Origin: Diprion similis
Taxonomy: Eukaryota; Arthropoda; Insecta; Hymenoptera; Diprionidae
Length of the DNA: 64,000 nucleotides
NCBI RefSeq assembly: GCF_021155765.1
Contig: NC_060112.1
Location: 9,362,001 to 9,426,000, forward strand
Direction of reading: 5' to 3'
Shown here: positions 24,540-38,200 of the stretch, piece by piece
Layout of the letters: each line of letters begins with the position of its first letter
How positions within the stretch are numbered: the first letter of the stretch is position 1
Translations under genes and position numbers: made by a program
Notes under the pieces: generated by a model
What the model was told of the DNA's origin: nothing
The model's input: only the letters and a program-made list of their open reading frames with translations
The model's database searches: none

Positions 24540-27500
24540 ACCTCGGAGAGCGAATTCGAAGAATGGGTTTAATGAGGAGTTAATGACAATGCAACACTTC
24601 TATGGGCGATATAACATCTTGAAGTCTTTTACGTATGTAATCATCGGAACTGGGTGGGTATCCGACATAGTCGAATGAATATATACCTGTAATTCTACCA
24701 GCGTGATACTATTTAATTATTTTTCAAAGACACTGGATAACATAATTCCAAATCTGTCAGGTTACCTGATCCGACAAATTTGATTACTCGCATACGTCTA
24801 GTAACCATAAATATTCTACTTTCACATTATGTGGTGCTAAATATTTGACGTATCATTGCAGAGTTCTTTTTACTACCACTTGTTTTTATTTCGTTATCAT
24901 AAATAATATAAAATGAGGAACAAGTTGATATATTTTGAGTATATTTAGAAATTAGTATGGAGAACTACATCAATCGTTTCATAAACATTGATCAAGTTTA
25001 TGAGAAAATAGCAATTTTGTTATTGTTGAGGCATGATCATATTTTTCGATATCCAAATCTTCATTTTACTCTAAAATAGGGGTAAAGCAAATTTGTAACT
25101 TTGGACATAGTAGAGATGATTTACGTGAATGTCAGGCATTTAAATCTAGATATCACCATTATATGTTATTGTGTTCAGAATCTCCATTGTTTTATATAAT
25201 TTGTTCAATGCGGTTGGAAAGTCAGAATTAGATACTATTCAGAAATTTTATTACGAGGTAGTTGCACAACAAGGCGTTATCAAATTCATATATATCCGTA
25301 ACCTATATGCAATGATTTCCTTAAAAGTGCAAAATAAAACATACTGAATTAGAAACAAGAGCATACGTATTGTACGAATGTAACAATTCGATAAGTACTC
25401 AACGTACAACTATGCCCTAATAAAATAATTAAACAGCTCAGTTTTTTGCCAGCCAGCTTCCTTAAAGTGCAACACCTATGCTTGAAAAGCAGAGTACCAC
25501 ATGGTCGTGCCTGTAAGGAGAATTCAAATTTATGATTAAGAAATTTGATTGCATAGAATATAATGAGATCATGAATGCAGTGTAAGGTAGATTCTAGTCA
25601 TCATGTTTGAAATGAAATTTATACACATAGGTATGTAGGTAGTCGAAGATATATGATACAGTATTTTGTCTATGTGTAGGATTAAGCCAAGTCGAGTAGG
25701 TCAAGTAGCGTAGAAGGAACAAAAAAAGTGATTTTATACAACGTACGAAAACTATGCATGTATAAAGAATTGTCGAAAGCTATTTTCTAGTTTGCGACAG
25801 TTTAATACAAAGCATATATGTAGATATGTCATTCAGTGTTAAGACTGTATACGAAAAGTGTGTGTCAAATTAGATGAAATAAGAGTGTAGGTAGTTAGCG
25901 TCTAAGATACTTTAATTCCATGTCATGAAAAATATATTTAGACACGTATATTGATAGTATTATAACTTAAGAAAGGAATTAAAGGGCCTACTTAGAATCG
26001 TATTGCAGTTCGTATCATTATTCTTACAAGAAAAATTAATATTAATAAATGTTAAATGAAGTCTGAATAGTGTTAGGAAACCAATTTTTGACTAGATATT
26101 TGTGTACTGTAGAAATATAGATCATATAGAACGTGCTTCCGTGCAATATACCCTAGGGTGTTTTTTAAATCCTAATTTTTTTTATCTTCTTCTACAATTT
26201 ATTATAGGTTTAGTTTGCCGCTCTACAATATCAAAGTCAAAAGACGTCGAAAAGACAGTGAAAAGAATCCAATATCCGAAAACTTGTCGTTTCCGTAAGC
26301 TTCCAAAATTTTTAGACCTCGGATGTTGTTTTTGATGCAGTTTGATGATGTCTTTTAATTCAAAAGTTTTATTCAGTGAGAGTACAGAAACCACTTTTCA
26401 GTAAGAGAAGACATTTGCACCTCTTCTTAAAATATCTGCAATAAATATATGTATAAAACTACTAAACACGTAGCCAAGATAATTTGCAGTGACTAATAAT
26501 TGATGAAACCGATTCGTAATCTTACATTAATCTGATTGCTAAATAGTGCCATACTAGCCAATTGATTATGTGGCTAATGCGACGTTCTAATATAGTTTAA
26601 ATAAAAATACGTATCTACACATTTGCAAATACTTTTTACACACGATGAATTTGCCAAAAATCTAACAGTTTTGAAAAGTGGATGGATTGAAAAGAAATTT
26701 GAGAATTTTGTAAGCAATGATGAAAAGTACTTTGAAATTTACCACTAATCAACCAGCGTTCAGTGTGATTTAATCAATTTTGGCACATCTTGAATTGGTC
26801 AAAATTTCGGTACGATTAATTGGAAATACTGTAAACGAGCATATAAATATTTTACAAAAATAAGCTTCACACCGTTGGCACTTACAATTAATCAATCGGA
26901 AAGACAGGGATTTTATCTTCTGAGTAATGTAAGAACGAAATGTGATAAATATACAAATTTTGGTATACGCTGCATGATTTTCCGATTTTTAAGATTGTTC
27001 GTCTGATGAATTTAAAGATAGCATTGAGGACTATTTTAATACCTTAATTAAAATAGTGCGTGAATTGCCGATCCGTTCCACGTATAACTCACGTGAATTG
27101 ACATTATATTATTAAAACCGAATATAGAACTGTAAAATCAACGTGTACCACAGCAAAATTATACACTGAGTATCCATACAAAAATAAATCATACCACCCA
27201 CGTCAGAGTAAATGGATAGTCTTTCTGCAGTTTCACTATAAATGTGTGTAGTTTGTACGTAACTTACTCCTTCACTTTCCCATATCTTATCTTCTAATTT
27301 GCTTTAAGGAAGTGCTCTAGTCGATTTCGATGTTGACGTATGTATCCGTGAATATCGGATTCCACGGATCTCAAACGCAGGAAAGAGCTTCAAATTATAC
27401 AAATCACCAGAAATTGAACCCTTTCGTTTACTCCGAACTCCGTTCGATATTTATGTATTTGGTCGTTCTTGAGTGCCTAGTCTGTAACCTGCTTGTGGGC

Positions 27501-29290
27501 TATATTGTCTAGGCCTTGGAATTTGTATCTGGGGCTAGCCAAATTTGCACATTGTAGTTTCTTATATTTTTTACATAATACGTCCATTAGACGTAAATGT
27601 TCCGTTTGGGTAAGATTGAGGTGGACACGAATAATGGGTAGAAAGGACATCCGTTGGCGATCTAAATTCCTTCTCCACAAAATTCATGAGTTCTCTAATG
27701 GGATAGGTGTGTATAGCGGACGTTCGGCCCTATCCTCTTTGATTCGGATCTCTAATAGAGCCCTATTGTACTTCAATTAGATTGAAATGGCTGTCTAATA
27801 GAAGTATTGTATATGCGCATCATGGAATGTCCATGGTACGCCTATTAGAGATAAATATTCTCTGTGGGATTCATGTAAATTAAATTCCCTACAAAACTAC
27901 AAATATCGTAACATTTTAACATTGTGTTTGAATAGTTATAAAAATGTTACTTTCTGCTTTCCTTATATTTACGGCAACATTTATACGCGTATATTATACT
28001 GTTTCTCTAATGTAACATAAATAACGTCACTATACACATGTGTTGCCTTTGCTTTTGAGATGATGTAAAAAATGTTTCACAGCTATGAGATTTGTTCATC
28101 GGGGTAGAAGTTGAATTTAGTTCATACATACATCATGTATAACAATTATGGCTTAATTGTGTTAAACACACGTTTTGCACTTTGCCCGATCGAGGATTAA
28201 TGTTCGATTCTGTTATTTACATGAAATATTTAACAAACACTCGGTTTGACCGAAATTTCGTATCGAATATAACGAAGATTAAAATTTATGTTACAGCTCA
28301 GCCATATGTTCATTTTTTTATAACGAATTAAACTGATAACATGCTTCATATCAAACTGATAACAGTATTTGTGTATACTCATGCAACGTAATAGATTCCA
28401 CTGATATTAATTTTCAGCAACAAACATATATCTCGAAGTAGCAACTGAAAAAAATAGTTTCACTAAGTTGGTGGAAAATAGTTTTTGAAATAAAAGAAAT
28501 CAACCTGATCTTATACTAGATCTTCTACTGTGTGGCAATTTGAATTGCAAAATCCATATCTAATTGAAAGCACTTCATATCGTGTTCGTATGTTTTCTTA
28601 CATTTTCATGCAAATAATCTTGGATTACAAATTTATTAATATGATAAAAATTAATTATGTGGGTATCTCGTAATTAAATAAACTGAAAAATAATTGGCTT
28701 TCAACACTTCAAACACCTTGAACAAGTCATACAACGCGCAGTAACAATTAGATATATTTTTTGCAGCCATTCCTTATCGCATCGGAATATTTAATTATAT
28801 TTTCATCGGAAGTAATAAAATATGTTTCACACGAAATTAGTACGTTCTAGAATGAGCTGAATAAATCTTTTAAGTATAATATCATAATTGTTCGATTACC
28901 GAAACCATAAATAGAAGCCCTTCGTAGTATTTATACAAACGTTCCAATTATACTCAATTGTTTTTCTATACCAGTAATATTGCGCATAGATCTGAATACT
29001 CTATTTTTACTATAGTGTTGAGTGGAAAATAGGCCTGAAACATATCTTTATAGCTAGTCACAGTGACGTTTCAATATTTATTGCAGTTTATCAGTAGACA
29101 AGTCTCGGGTTTAAGTACTATAACTTGTGGTAGTATTGACAATTATTAATTTCCATGGACGTATTATAGTTAGAGTCGGAAATTTACAAGACAGCGGCCA
29201 TTTTCAGGTTCTCGTAGAGGAAAGTAAGTTTTTGTTTAACATCATAATACCAATGGCATTTGCCGTGTGCTGTGTAGAAAAAAAAGTTTT
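24540..29290. other. Long AT-rich intergenic region
   Basis: It begins with the 3' UTR of the zinc-finger gene; AATAAA occurs at 25333-25338 among others. Short frames on both strands (26102-26394 and 27330-27780) overlap each other and resemble no family. A slightly GC-richer patch at about 27330-27780 could be an old transposon fragment. I found no gene, tRNA or intact element. Confidence 0.4.
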
Positions 29291-29300
29291 CTTCATATTA

Positions 29301-29583
29301 CAGTAGTCTCTTGGTAATCCGGTAGATATATATCAGCTTAGAAAACTGCCGGATTAACGAAAACGACGATTTTGTAAAGCTTCATTGAAAAAATGCATTT
29401 TAATAGCAAAACCTAAATTTATTGCGCAAAATTTACAAAATATATTAAAATGGAAAATAGTGTCGTAAGTAAAAGAAAAGAAAATTCAAAAATACGAAAC
29501 AAGAATTTGTCGAAGAAAACGTCGGACTATAAGTGGAGGGGCCGGATTGGCGCAGTGCAGGATTATAGAGGGGCTATACTCTG
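29301..29583. mobile_element. Small TIR element (MITE, pogo/Tc1-like ends)
   Basis: The left end TAGTCTCTTGGTAATCCGG (about 29304-29322) resembles the reverse complement of the right end, TAGCCCCTCTATAATCCTG (about 29558-29576), at roughly three quarters of positions. The CCGGATT motif also recurs inside both ends, near 29349 and 29543. Length is about 280 bp with no coding capacity. TA dinucleotides flank the ends, but a clean duplication cannot be assigned. Confidence 0.45.
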
Positions 29584-30006
29584 TTAGGTAAGAGATTTTA
29601 TTTAATACAAATGATGGGAAAGTTGTAACTAATAGAATAGCAAATAAAAATAAAATTTGCTATGTAGACGGCAAAAAAATACAGAGTGCAATGATGATTT
29701 GTAGTTGAAGAAGTAAATAAAAATAATTAAATACACATTTAAACATTATATTTTGTAATTTAAATTAAAGTATATATAATAGTTGTAATTAGGGGAAAAG
29801 AAAGTACAAGTTAGATTTGCATTTATACTTATTTGTCATATGTATATACACACATACACACATTTGTGTTTTATTTCTAGAAAGACTGGCTTGCACATCA
29901 CCAGACGGAGCACCAGCGTTATTGGACACTAAAAAAATATAAATCTGTATATTAGACACGAGATTTATTCAACACGGCCCGATTGGACACCAGCGATTTT
30001 GGCACC

Positions 30007-30277
30007 GAATATTGAATAAATTCCGACAGACCAAGAAATTAAATAAAAGTTATAAGTGTATAATATTTAAAAAAACATAATTGAAGGTTGAATTAAGTAT
30101 CAAATAAGGGGAGAGGTTCAGAGAAGGTCTGAGTAAAGTTTTAGCCATCTGCGAGTTCGAGAAAACGTGACGAATATTAAATAAACTCCGACAGATCAAG
30201 AAATAGAATAAAAGTTATGAGTGTATAATATCTAAAGTGACTTGATTGAAGATTAAGTTAAGTATAAAGAAAATGAG
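30007..30277. repeat. Diverged tandem duplication, two copies about 165 bp apart
   Basis: The block beginning gaatattgaataaa (about 30007) recurs as gaatattaaataaa (about 30172). Both continue with ccgacagaccaag / ccgacagatcaag, aataaaagttat.agtgtataatat and a gattgaag-type stretch, with scattered substitutions. It is non-coding and of unknown origin. Confidence 0.7.
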
Positions 30278-30520
30278 AAATAGAAACACAGAATGATACA
30301 CATCAAATTACATGGTTAAGAGATCAATGTCCGAGACACTGTCCGTGGAAGTTGACGTGGAATTTTTCAATGGGAGTTAGAGGAAACTCTGTATAATATT
30401 ACAGTATGGACGTTTACATCAGCGTTTGAAATCACTCTCAGAGCAATTTCTGCAGAACGCTTTAAGGCCGTGGGGGGTCTGAATATAGCAAAGTGTGAAG
30501 CGAGTGGACGAGTGATTCGT

Positions 30521-30800
30521 CCCCTATATAAGCAGGGGATTCCCACTATTCCACTCCTATGCACATAGATAGTATAAAGTGCTACGCGAATATTTGTGAC
30601 TTTGTTGCAGTTGATCCTGCATGTAAAGCCTGTGTCTTTCATATCGTACGTCGTAATTGTAATTTTTAAATATCTCCGGTCGTCTGCACTTATGTCTGTA
30701 GTGTGATAATTTCATGTCACCTCTTAGTCGTGATATACTCGTAACCATCATTGTTTTTAGTCGTGTGATCAGGACGATAAGACACGGTATTTAGTTACAG
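30521..30800 (+). promoter_or_regulatory. TATA-containing promoter and possible non-coding first exon (NAPRT?)
   Basis: TATATAAG at 30525-30532 lies inside an inverted repeat (CCCCT ... AGGGG, 30521-30538). A second TATA-like motif, gtataaagtgc, lies near 30573. A well-formed donor, TTACAG|GTAAGCAG, follows near 30799. The NAPRT start-codon exon has a 5' UTR acceptor at 32240 (long pyrimidine tract, ACAG), so an exon here could splice to it. A closer start in the GC-richer segment 32030-32220 is an alternative. Confidence 0.35.
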
Positions 30801-32029
30801 GTAAGCAGTTTATACTTGTACATGTATATTCACGATTGATGATTAACATAGAACGGATTTGGTATGCAACGCATACGTCGCAGGAAGCGTTATCTTTGTG
30901 AGTAAACCCGGTGACAATCGTTTCTAATTCAACATTTCATTTCCAGATTCAAAATCTTGAACAACAAATTAAACACTTATTAATATCTGGTACGAATAAA
31001 ATATAAACGGATTTGTCTTTTTTTTTCTTTCATGATCTTTAAACTTCTTGGTGTTTAATATACAATTGTGCCCTTGAAAAAGATGCAAATTAATCGCAGA
31101 TAATTCTTTTTTTCCAATTAGTCGCACCCTGATTACTTGCAATATTAATCAAGTTTCCCAAGGATGTTGTACAGTTGATAATGAACACTTTGTTGGTATT
31201 TTTTCACAATATGGTTCCACGCCGTGTGTTAAAAAAAATTGACTGTACTTATGAGATCGATATCAATCTTTTATTTCGAAGCGCTCCAAAACGGCGAAAA
31301 ATTGGGTATACTCGCTGGATTTCACTCTGCGAGATTCATTTTATTCAGAAGATAATTCGCTACAATATCATCGTGACCATTTTTATTACCAGACTGTGTC
31401 GTTAAATATTTAATTTTCCAAGATTGCACTAATATTGACTTTGATCGACAAATAATAGTATTATCGAATTGACTATTGAGAAGAAGAAAAATCTGTTTCA
31501 GTTGCCCGGCAAAACGAGTACGAAAAATTATCTAGGACTGTCTTCACATATTTTCAGCCGCCACCACCTTAGATATATGTAAATTCAAAATAATAAAACA
31601 ATTAATTTGTATTGATTTCCTCATCATGCAATCAGTTTTCTCATAAAATTCGAATTGGCGGACATGAAATCGAATCTGTTTTAATGAGTTTTTTTTTTTT
31701 GTTTTCTCCAATATGTACAGTTTATCTATTCGGTCGAGATCTGGCGTACGTAACAGAAAGTGACATCAATTTTAAAATAAATTCACAGGATTCGCTAATA
31801 TATAATTATTCGATTAAATCAAGTTGTCATATCGAATGTTTTGAGCAAACCACGATCTGAGAATTTTAAATTACCCAAGAATTTTTGAAAACGCTGCAAT
31901 CAAATCGTATAGACAAACTGCACCAGTAGGTGAAATCAATATAGACAAATTGCGCTAAAATATTTGAATCCGAAAATACGATCAATTTACAACAATTTTC
32001 TGTTGGTTGGTACAACTGTAAACTAGCGG

Positions 32030-32240
32030 TACGCAGCAGTGTGAACGTTGGTCTCAACCGAACGTCCTTCAAACGTTCCTATCGATTGTGGTACGTATCG
32101 TAGCGACTCGGGGATGTCCACAGTTACTGAACAACATTAGTACAGTTCGAGCTGGTTCGAGCTGTTGGCGGGTGCTTAGTCGTGTGTCGTCTCAGCTGTT
32201 AGCAGGAGCACTGCGTTGAGTTATTTTTTTCATTTTACAG
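32030..32240 (+). promoter_or_regulatory. CpG-containing proximal region upstream of NAPRT
   Basis: GC-richer sequence with the repeated gttcgagctg motif (about 32146-32166) and several Inr-like cttagtcg/ctcagctg sites precedes the pyrimidine tract and acceptor at 32240. It may be an alternative promoter or the last part of an intron. The frames here have no coding signature. Confidence 0.3.
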
Positions 32241-32253
32241 TGAATATCCAAGC

Positions 32254-35200
32254 ATGTCAGCAGACATGGACACGCCGCGGGGGCAAAGGCGGCAAAACAG
32301 TGTAGTTCAACCACTTCTTACAGGTATTTATTTCCTTGTTTTATGGACAGTAATAAAAGTAAATGCAACCTTTGTGTTCGAACTCTAACCTCCAATTTTA
32401 AATTCCTTAATTCAATCGCTAAGGTTTTCGCGCTGACAAGTGTAAAACATTCCGCTTTTTTGTTGGTTCATTCTCACTGTGCCCGTAATTACAACAATGA
32501 TAGATCTGCGGAATGTTATGTGCCGAGCCACGTGAATATTGTTTTTTTTACGACACTCAAACAGAATTTTAAATTCATGAATTTTTCGACTTCAGTCATT
32601 AAACGTCGGACGTTTATGCATATACATTAAACATATATAAATCAGAAAGTAGTGTCATGTCACGTCACGTAGTTACGTCACTCTATAAACTTTGAATTGT
32701 CGAGACGTCATTTCTGTCACTCATTGCGTAATATTTGAACTGCTTTCCCGCCCGTCCTGTATTTCATTTTGTATTCACGCGTAATGAGGATATCAAGCTA
32801 TAGAGCGGTAATACTTGAATATACTCCTTGTTTCGATTGATTACGATCCACTTAAATAATTACAACATTATATTTTACGTTGTCCTTTCGTTTGAGGTTC
32901 ATTTATTATTACACGAGACAACCTAATATTTAATTTATTTATCGAATGACGAATAATTTCGGACAAGTTTTTAAAAACTTGGATATTAAAAAGAACAATT
33001 GATATTTTTCCAAATTGAATATTTTATTTTTCACAATTACACATGACTCAATATTAATAATAGTATAAAAAAAATTCTTAGCAATTTGGAGAAAAATTCA
33101 ACACCTGGAGCATTCACTACCTCAAATATAATATTTCAAAAAAAATGTCGGTCTGTAATATGTAATTTGAATAATTGTTGAACTCTGTTAATTGTAAGTA
33201 TATTTTGAAACAAACCACTACACTGAATACCTGAGTTTTAACGACTTTAATTCACAGTTAATATAACGATGTCCTTTCACTTTCCAGTATTTAATGAAAG
33301 ATTGCAATTAGTAGATCAGATCTTACACGTACTGCTATATCATAAAATATAGTTATGTACATATATTAGATATATACAATAATTCATACGTTGACTAATT
33401 TTGTTTTGCTTTTTTATTTTTACCCGACATTCATCACCTCCGTAAAAAATTGTTGCAACTTAATTGGAAAATGAGAAAATTCAAGCTTATTAGTTCAGGA
33501 TTAACATTGGAATAGGAACTAAGAACTTTACACTTGTGTTTTTCTAATAATTTTTATGATTGGTTTGGAGACCGTTGTAAAGGCTATTTTTCCAACACCA
33601 AAATAACGACTACTCTGATGCTCTACGAACAATTAAAATGATTGAGCATTTAAAATTAGATCATCTTCATGACACAAAGTTTTGTAATAATGTTGTGTGT
33701 GTTCTAGACTTGTACCAAATCACAATGGCCTTTGCTTACTGGAAAAGTGGAAAGGTCCTGGATCGTGCAGTATTTGATTTGTATTTTCGAAAGAATCCAT
33801 TCCAAGGAGAGTTTACGATTTTTGCTGGTCTTGGAGAATGTCTCAAGTTTCTTGAGAATTTTTATTATTCAGACAGTGGTACGCCGTTATTATTAAACTA
33901 TTGAATAACATGACTCTGTTATCTCTTAAAAAGCTACATCATTAGTTATAATAAACAAAAAATAATTGACCTTTTACGCAATAGTGTGTGAGCACAGTAA
34001 ACGGTATTTGTAGTTTGTAGAACAGATAATACGCGTCAATTGCAATTTACTACATTTGAGAACTGTCAAGATGACAAGAGAATTAATAAGACGGGCGAAT
34101 GTGTTTCACTTTTTATGTTCTGTTTTAAGAAGGCTGAGGCTTGCCATAAACATGATACTGAAATTCTGAAACAATTGCTTTTGATTAGTTTCGATGATAG
34201 GATGTTATTGTTAAAGTTTTACAATTGTCAAAAGTTGGAAGTTAGCTATTTTTGAATTATTAGTACTCTCAATGACTTTGATAAAGTACTGGCCCATTCT
34301 ATACTGTATAATCTTCATTAGAAATATCACAGAGGCTTACAGATAACAAAAAGAATTAGGAATTTACATTCCGTTAATGACATAAGTTGGAATCGGAAGC
34401 TATTCTTAGAAATTTGAATAATTTGCAACTAATTGATATTCGAATCATTGTTCATTCAGATTTTTCGATCCAAGAATCCATTAATTACAAAATACTCCAT
34501 CCCACAACAGTTATGTGAAATTTTTTCATTTGCTAGATTTCGTTGGAATCAAAATTTAAAGTAATATTGAATTTATGTTGATAAAGGGTTCACACTGTAA
34601 AATTTTTTTGTATCAGAGAACTTGGTTTATGTACTAAATCGTATGAAGTGTTTTATTTAGATCTGAAGCCTCCTCAAGTGTCCGTAAATTTGAATACATA
34701 TATTTTTTTGGAGTAAATTTTCATATGGATGTGTTTCAGTTCTTGTCAATTTGTTCGATCGTTCTTATTATTACCATTCTGTAATGTCCTTTCCTCCCTA
34801 ATGAGACAACTCTAATAAAGATGCTCAAAAGGGCACTAAATTAAAATTCAAGTGTATCTGACCTTGTAGTCAATGTTACTTATCATCAATTAATTACATT
34901 TAGATATTGAGTACCTGCAGTCCACTCTACCAGCTTCTGTTGAACCCGAATTTTATGAATACCTAAGGAATCTTACCGCACAAGATGTAACCTTATGTGC
35001 TATTGAAGAGGGATCAGTTGTATTTCCAAGGTAACTGTAACATTCTTAAAAATGTCTTTATTTGCTCTAAGTCGTAAACATACGTTGTATTAAACAATTT
35101 AACAAATTAATAATGGTACTGTTTTATAAAACTATGAGATGTTCAGTGTCTTCGTTTTCAATTTTACTGAAATGAATTGCTTATTGTACTTTCAGGGTGC

Positions 35201-38200
35201 CATTGATCAGAGTACAAGGTCCTTTGATAATGGTACAGCTTTTAGAAACGACCTTGTTAACCCTCGTGAATTATGCAAGTTTAATGGCAACAAATGCTGC
35301 CAGATATCGAATGGTTGCAGGAAAAAATGTATCCTTGTTGGAATTTGGCCTCAGAAGAGCGCAAGGGCCTGACGGTGGACTGAGTGCCTCGAAATACAGC
35401 TACATTGGTATGCTATCTTCTCATGCTATGCTAGTTGAAACATAGTTCGTAGGTACCTAACTTTTAAAAGGCTTTTATAGCGTTACTAAAAGTTGCAACT
35501 TTTAGACTAGAGGTCAAACGGTGATTAATTTATCAGCCCTTGTCACGTGTGCGGGTAGACAAAATGCTGTATTCTGACTCAGATGGGGAATTAGAGTAAA
35601 CTTCGCTAAAATGCTGCAGTGTCCTTATTTGAAATTAATTACCTTTCATATTCTTAATGGCTCTGCGTCATGCAATTTCACCCATTATCGTTTATAGCAG
35701 TAGTAGTCGGGCAATTTATGAATAGCATCCAATCTTGCACTGATATAAGCTCCATTGGTAGTTTTTGACATTTATCTCCACACCAGTCTTGGAAATGATT
35801 CATAATTCTTATCTTCTCGAAGTCCGGATACAGATTGATTACTGTAGCTCAAGTGCCCAATAGTTGTAATGTAGTTTTTCATTTGAATCACAAATAAATG
35901 CATTCATGATAATCTACAAGTTATCTACCCCAGTCTTCAATGCTTGTCATACATTGTTAAACTTTTCAAGATATAAGACATAAAATGTAAACATGATACA
36001 TCTTTTTCTATCTTATTTAATTTCCAGTGAACCGAAATAAATTGCTAACGTTATCCTCGAATACTATATTGCCGGTATTGCAAATTAGTACAATATTATA
36101 TTTTGAAAGCTTTATCCATGCAACAAATACGATTATTTAATTCAACATCTAATTGGAAATCGAATGCATGATGACTGGATTCCTATCCACATTAATTTGA
36201 ATTCTAACGAATTACATTCATTGAATGCAATCTCAAATATTCGCGGTATAGTTAAAGAATGTGAACTGATTTAAATCTTTGAGACGTCAAGATTGGAAAG
36301 ATACTGTACAGAATTATTGTGAATACCGTTTTTCTGATTCGCTTCCGTTTACTGCACTGTGTTTTTAGTTTTCAGTCGACGGTATTTTAGTACTTGCAGT
36401 TTTCTCATCAAGATAAAATATTCAACGAACCTACTGTAAGGGTTTATTTACTTATTTTTTTTATAAATTAACATTATTGATGCATCATAAACGACTGAAA
36501 CACCTTTGATAAATGTTTAATCGTCATTCAATGCATTACTTGAGCATCTATCTACTCATTTTGACAAACATTTATCGATTTTTAATATGGAAATGTGGTG
36601 AAGTTGATAATGAAAGACATTGCAATGTTATTCAGAGATATAGGGTAAACAATAAAATAATCTATTCCTTGTAAGAGTATCGAAATTCACCAAGCCAAGT
36701 TTAGTTCCAAAAACTAAAGTATTTCCCTAATAGCAATCCTACGGTTGTTAGTACAATTTCATAGAATCCGTGGTGGATAAAGCAATTTACTGTAAATGTG
36801 TTGAACGTCGTGCGTGAGTAATTGATTGACTATAATACGGACGAGCCAGGTGTCTGGCACCATCACACCACAGGCACTATATGCCAAACAATTTCGTCAA
36901 AACTAAAATCAATATGATGTTCCATTCAGTACCAGCAGGTATCATCTTAGCAATGTGTTACAATTTTAGGGACTGCCTGGTCTTATATATATGACTTACC
37001 TATTCCTTATGACTCATCATTTTCCAACATGCTTCTAAACTTTGCTTTAACAGTCACCTGCTAGGTAAATCTGATTTGGAGAGAATGAGGGATCACTGGG
37101 GCAATTTATACAAAAATAACAGACATACTGAAACTGTTGTGTTCAATTGTCAGGTATTTGCTTGTAGAGTATCTATAGTATTTTTTAAGCCAAAATTAAT
37201 CGATGTTCTTTGAATCCCGCAAAAGCATCACTAATTTTGTCATTCTCTTATGGATCGGTGAAATTTTCCCTTATTGACGATCTAAACACAAATTTACAGA
37301 AACCCAACTAGATATTTATAGTTATCATGAACATTTTATTTCACCAAGACAAAACATGTCTTCCTAATATGACCGATCAGTTTTCTCCAATAAGTGTTTA
37401 TCTTTAGCAAATATAAATTCATATTACAGCTGTGCTATATTTATATAACATTGTGCAAATATTTTGTGCTGTCTAATAAAAGCACAGTTGACACAATAGT
37501 AAAGGTTCAATCAAATAGTTATGATCTGACTTACAAGTACACGAATTGGAATCAAAAAATGTATTTCAAACTCATGCTAAATTTGTATTTTGATTGATCA
37601 GATGATAAATGCATTATACGATCTTCATTCACAGAACAGTGTTCAGAACAATATTTTGCTTAATAAATCTTTATAAAACGTTAATTATTCATATTCATTA
37701 CAGATTCAAATGATTAATAAGACTTACTCGTAATTAGTTTATTCGTAGTTCTTAATTTAAACATAATTACAGTACAATATTGTATGTTTAAAATCATGTA
37801 GCGTCCTAAAAATATTCGATGAAACATGAATATCAATGCTTAACTTCATATTTTTAATGATGTTCAGGTGGTTTCGATGGGACAAGTAACGTGTTGGCAG
37901 GAAAATTATTTGGGATACCAGTAAAAGGGACCCATGCACATGCATACATTACTTCCTTCACCGGTGTTGAAGACTTACAGAATAAAGTGAGTGCTATTAC
38001 TATTAAGATTAATATACGATAAAGTATATCGATCAGCTATTTACAAGGAGCACAAACTTGATGACTGATTAGTCATAATGTGATATTTTTATTGTTGGAT
38101 GTTTCGATTTATACAATGTTTCAATATATTTGGAGTTCTTGCTCTTTACCTATATTCACTATAATACTGAGATTAGATAAAACCTATTTATATAATAAGT

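Noticed and set aside
27330-27780. Frames on both strands in a slightly GC-richer patch
   Set aside because: No motif, no splice context, and the strands overlap. It might be transposon debris, but there was not enough evidence for a feature.
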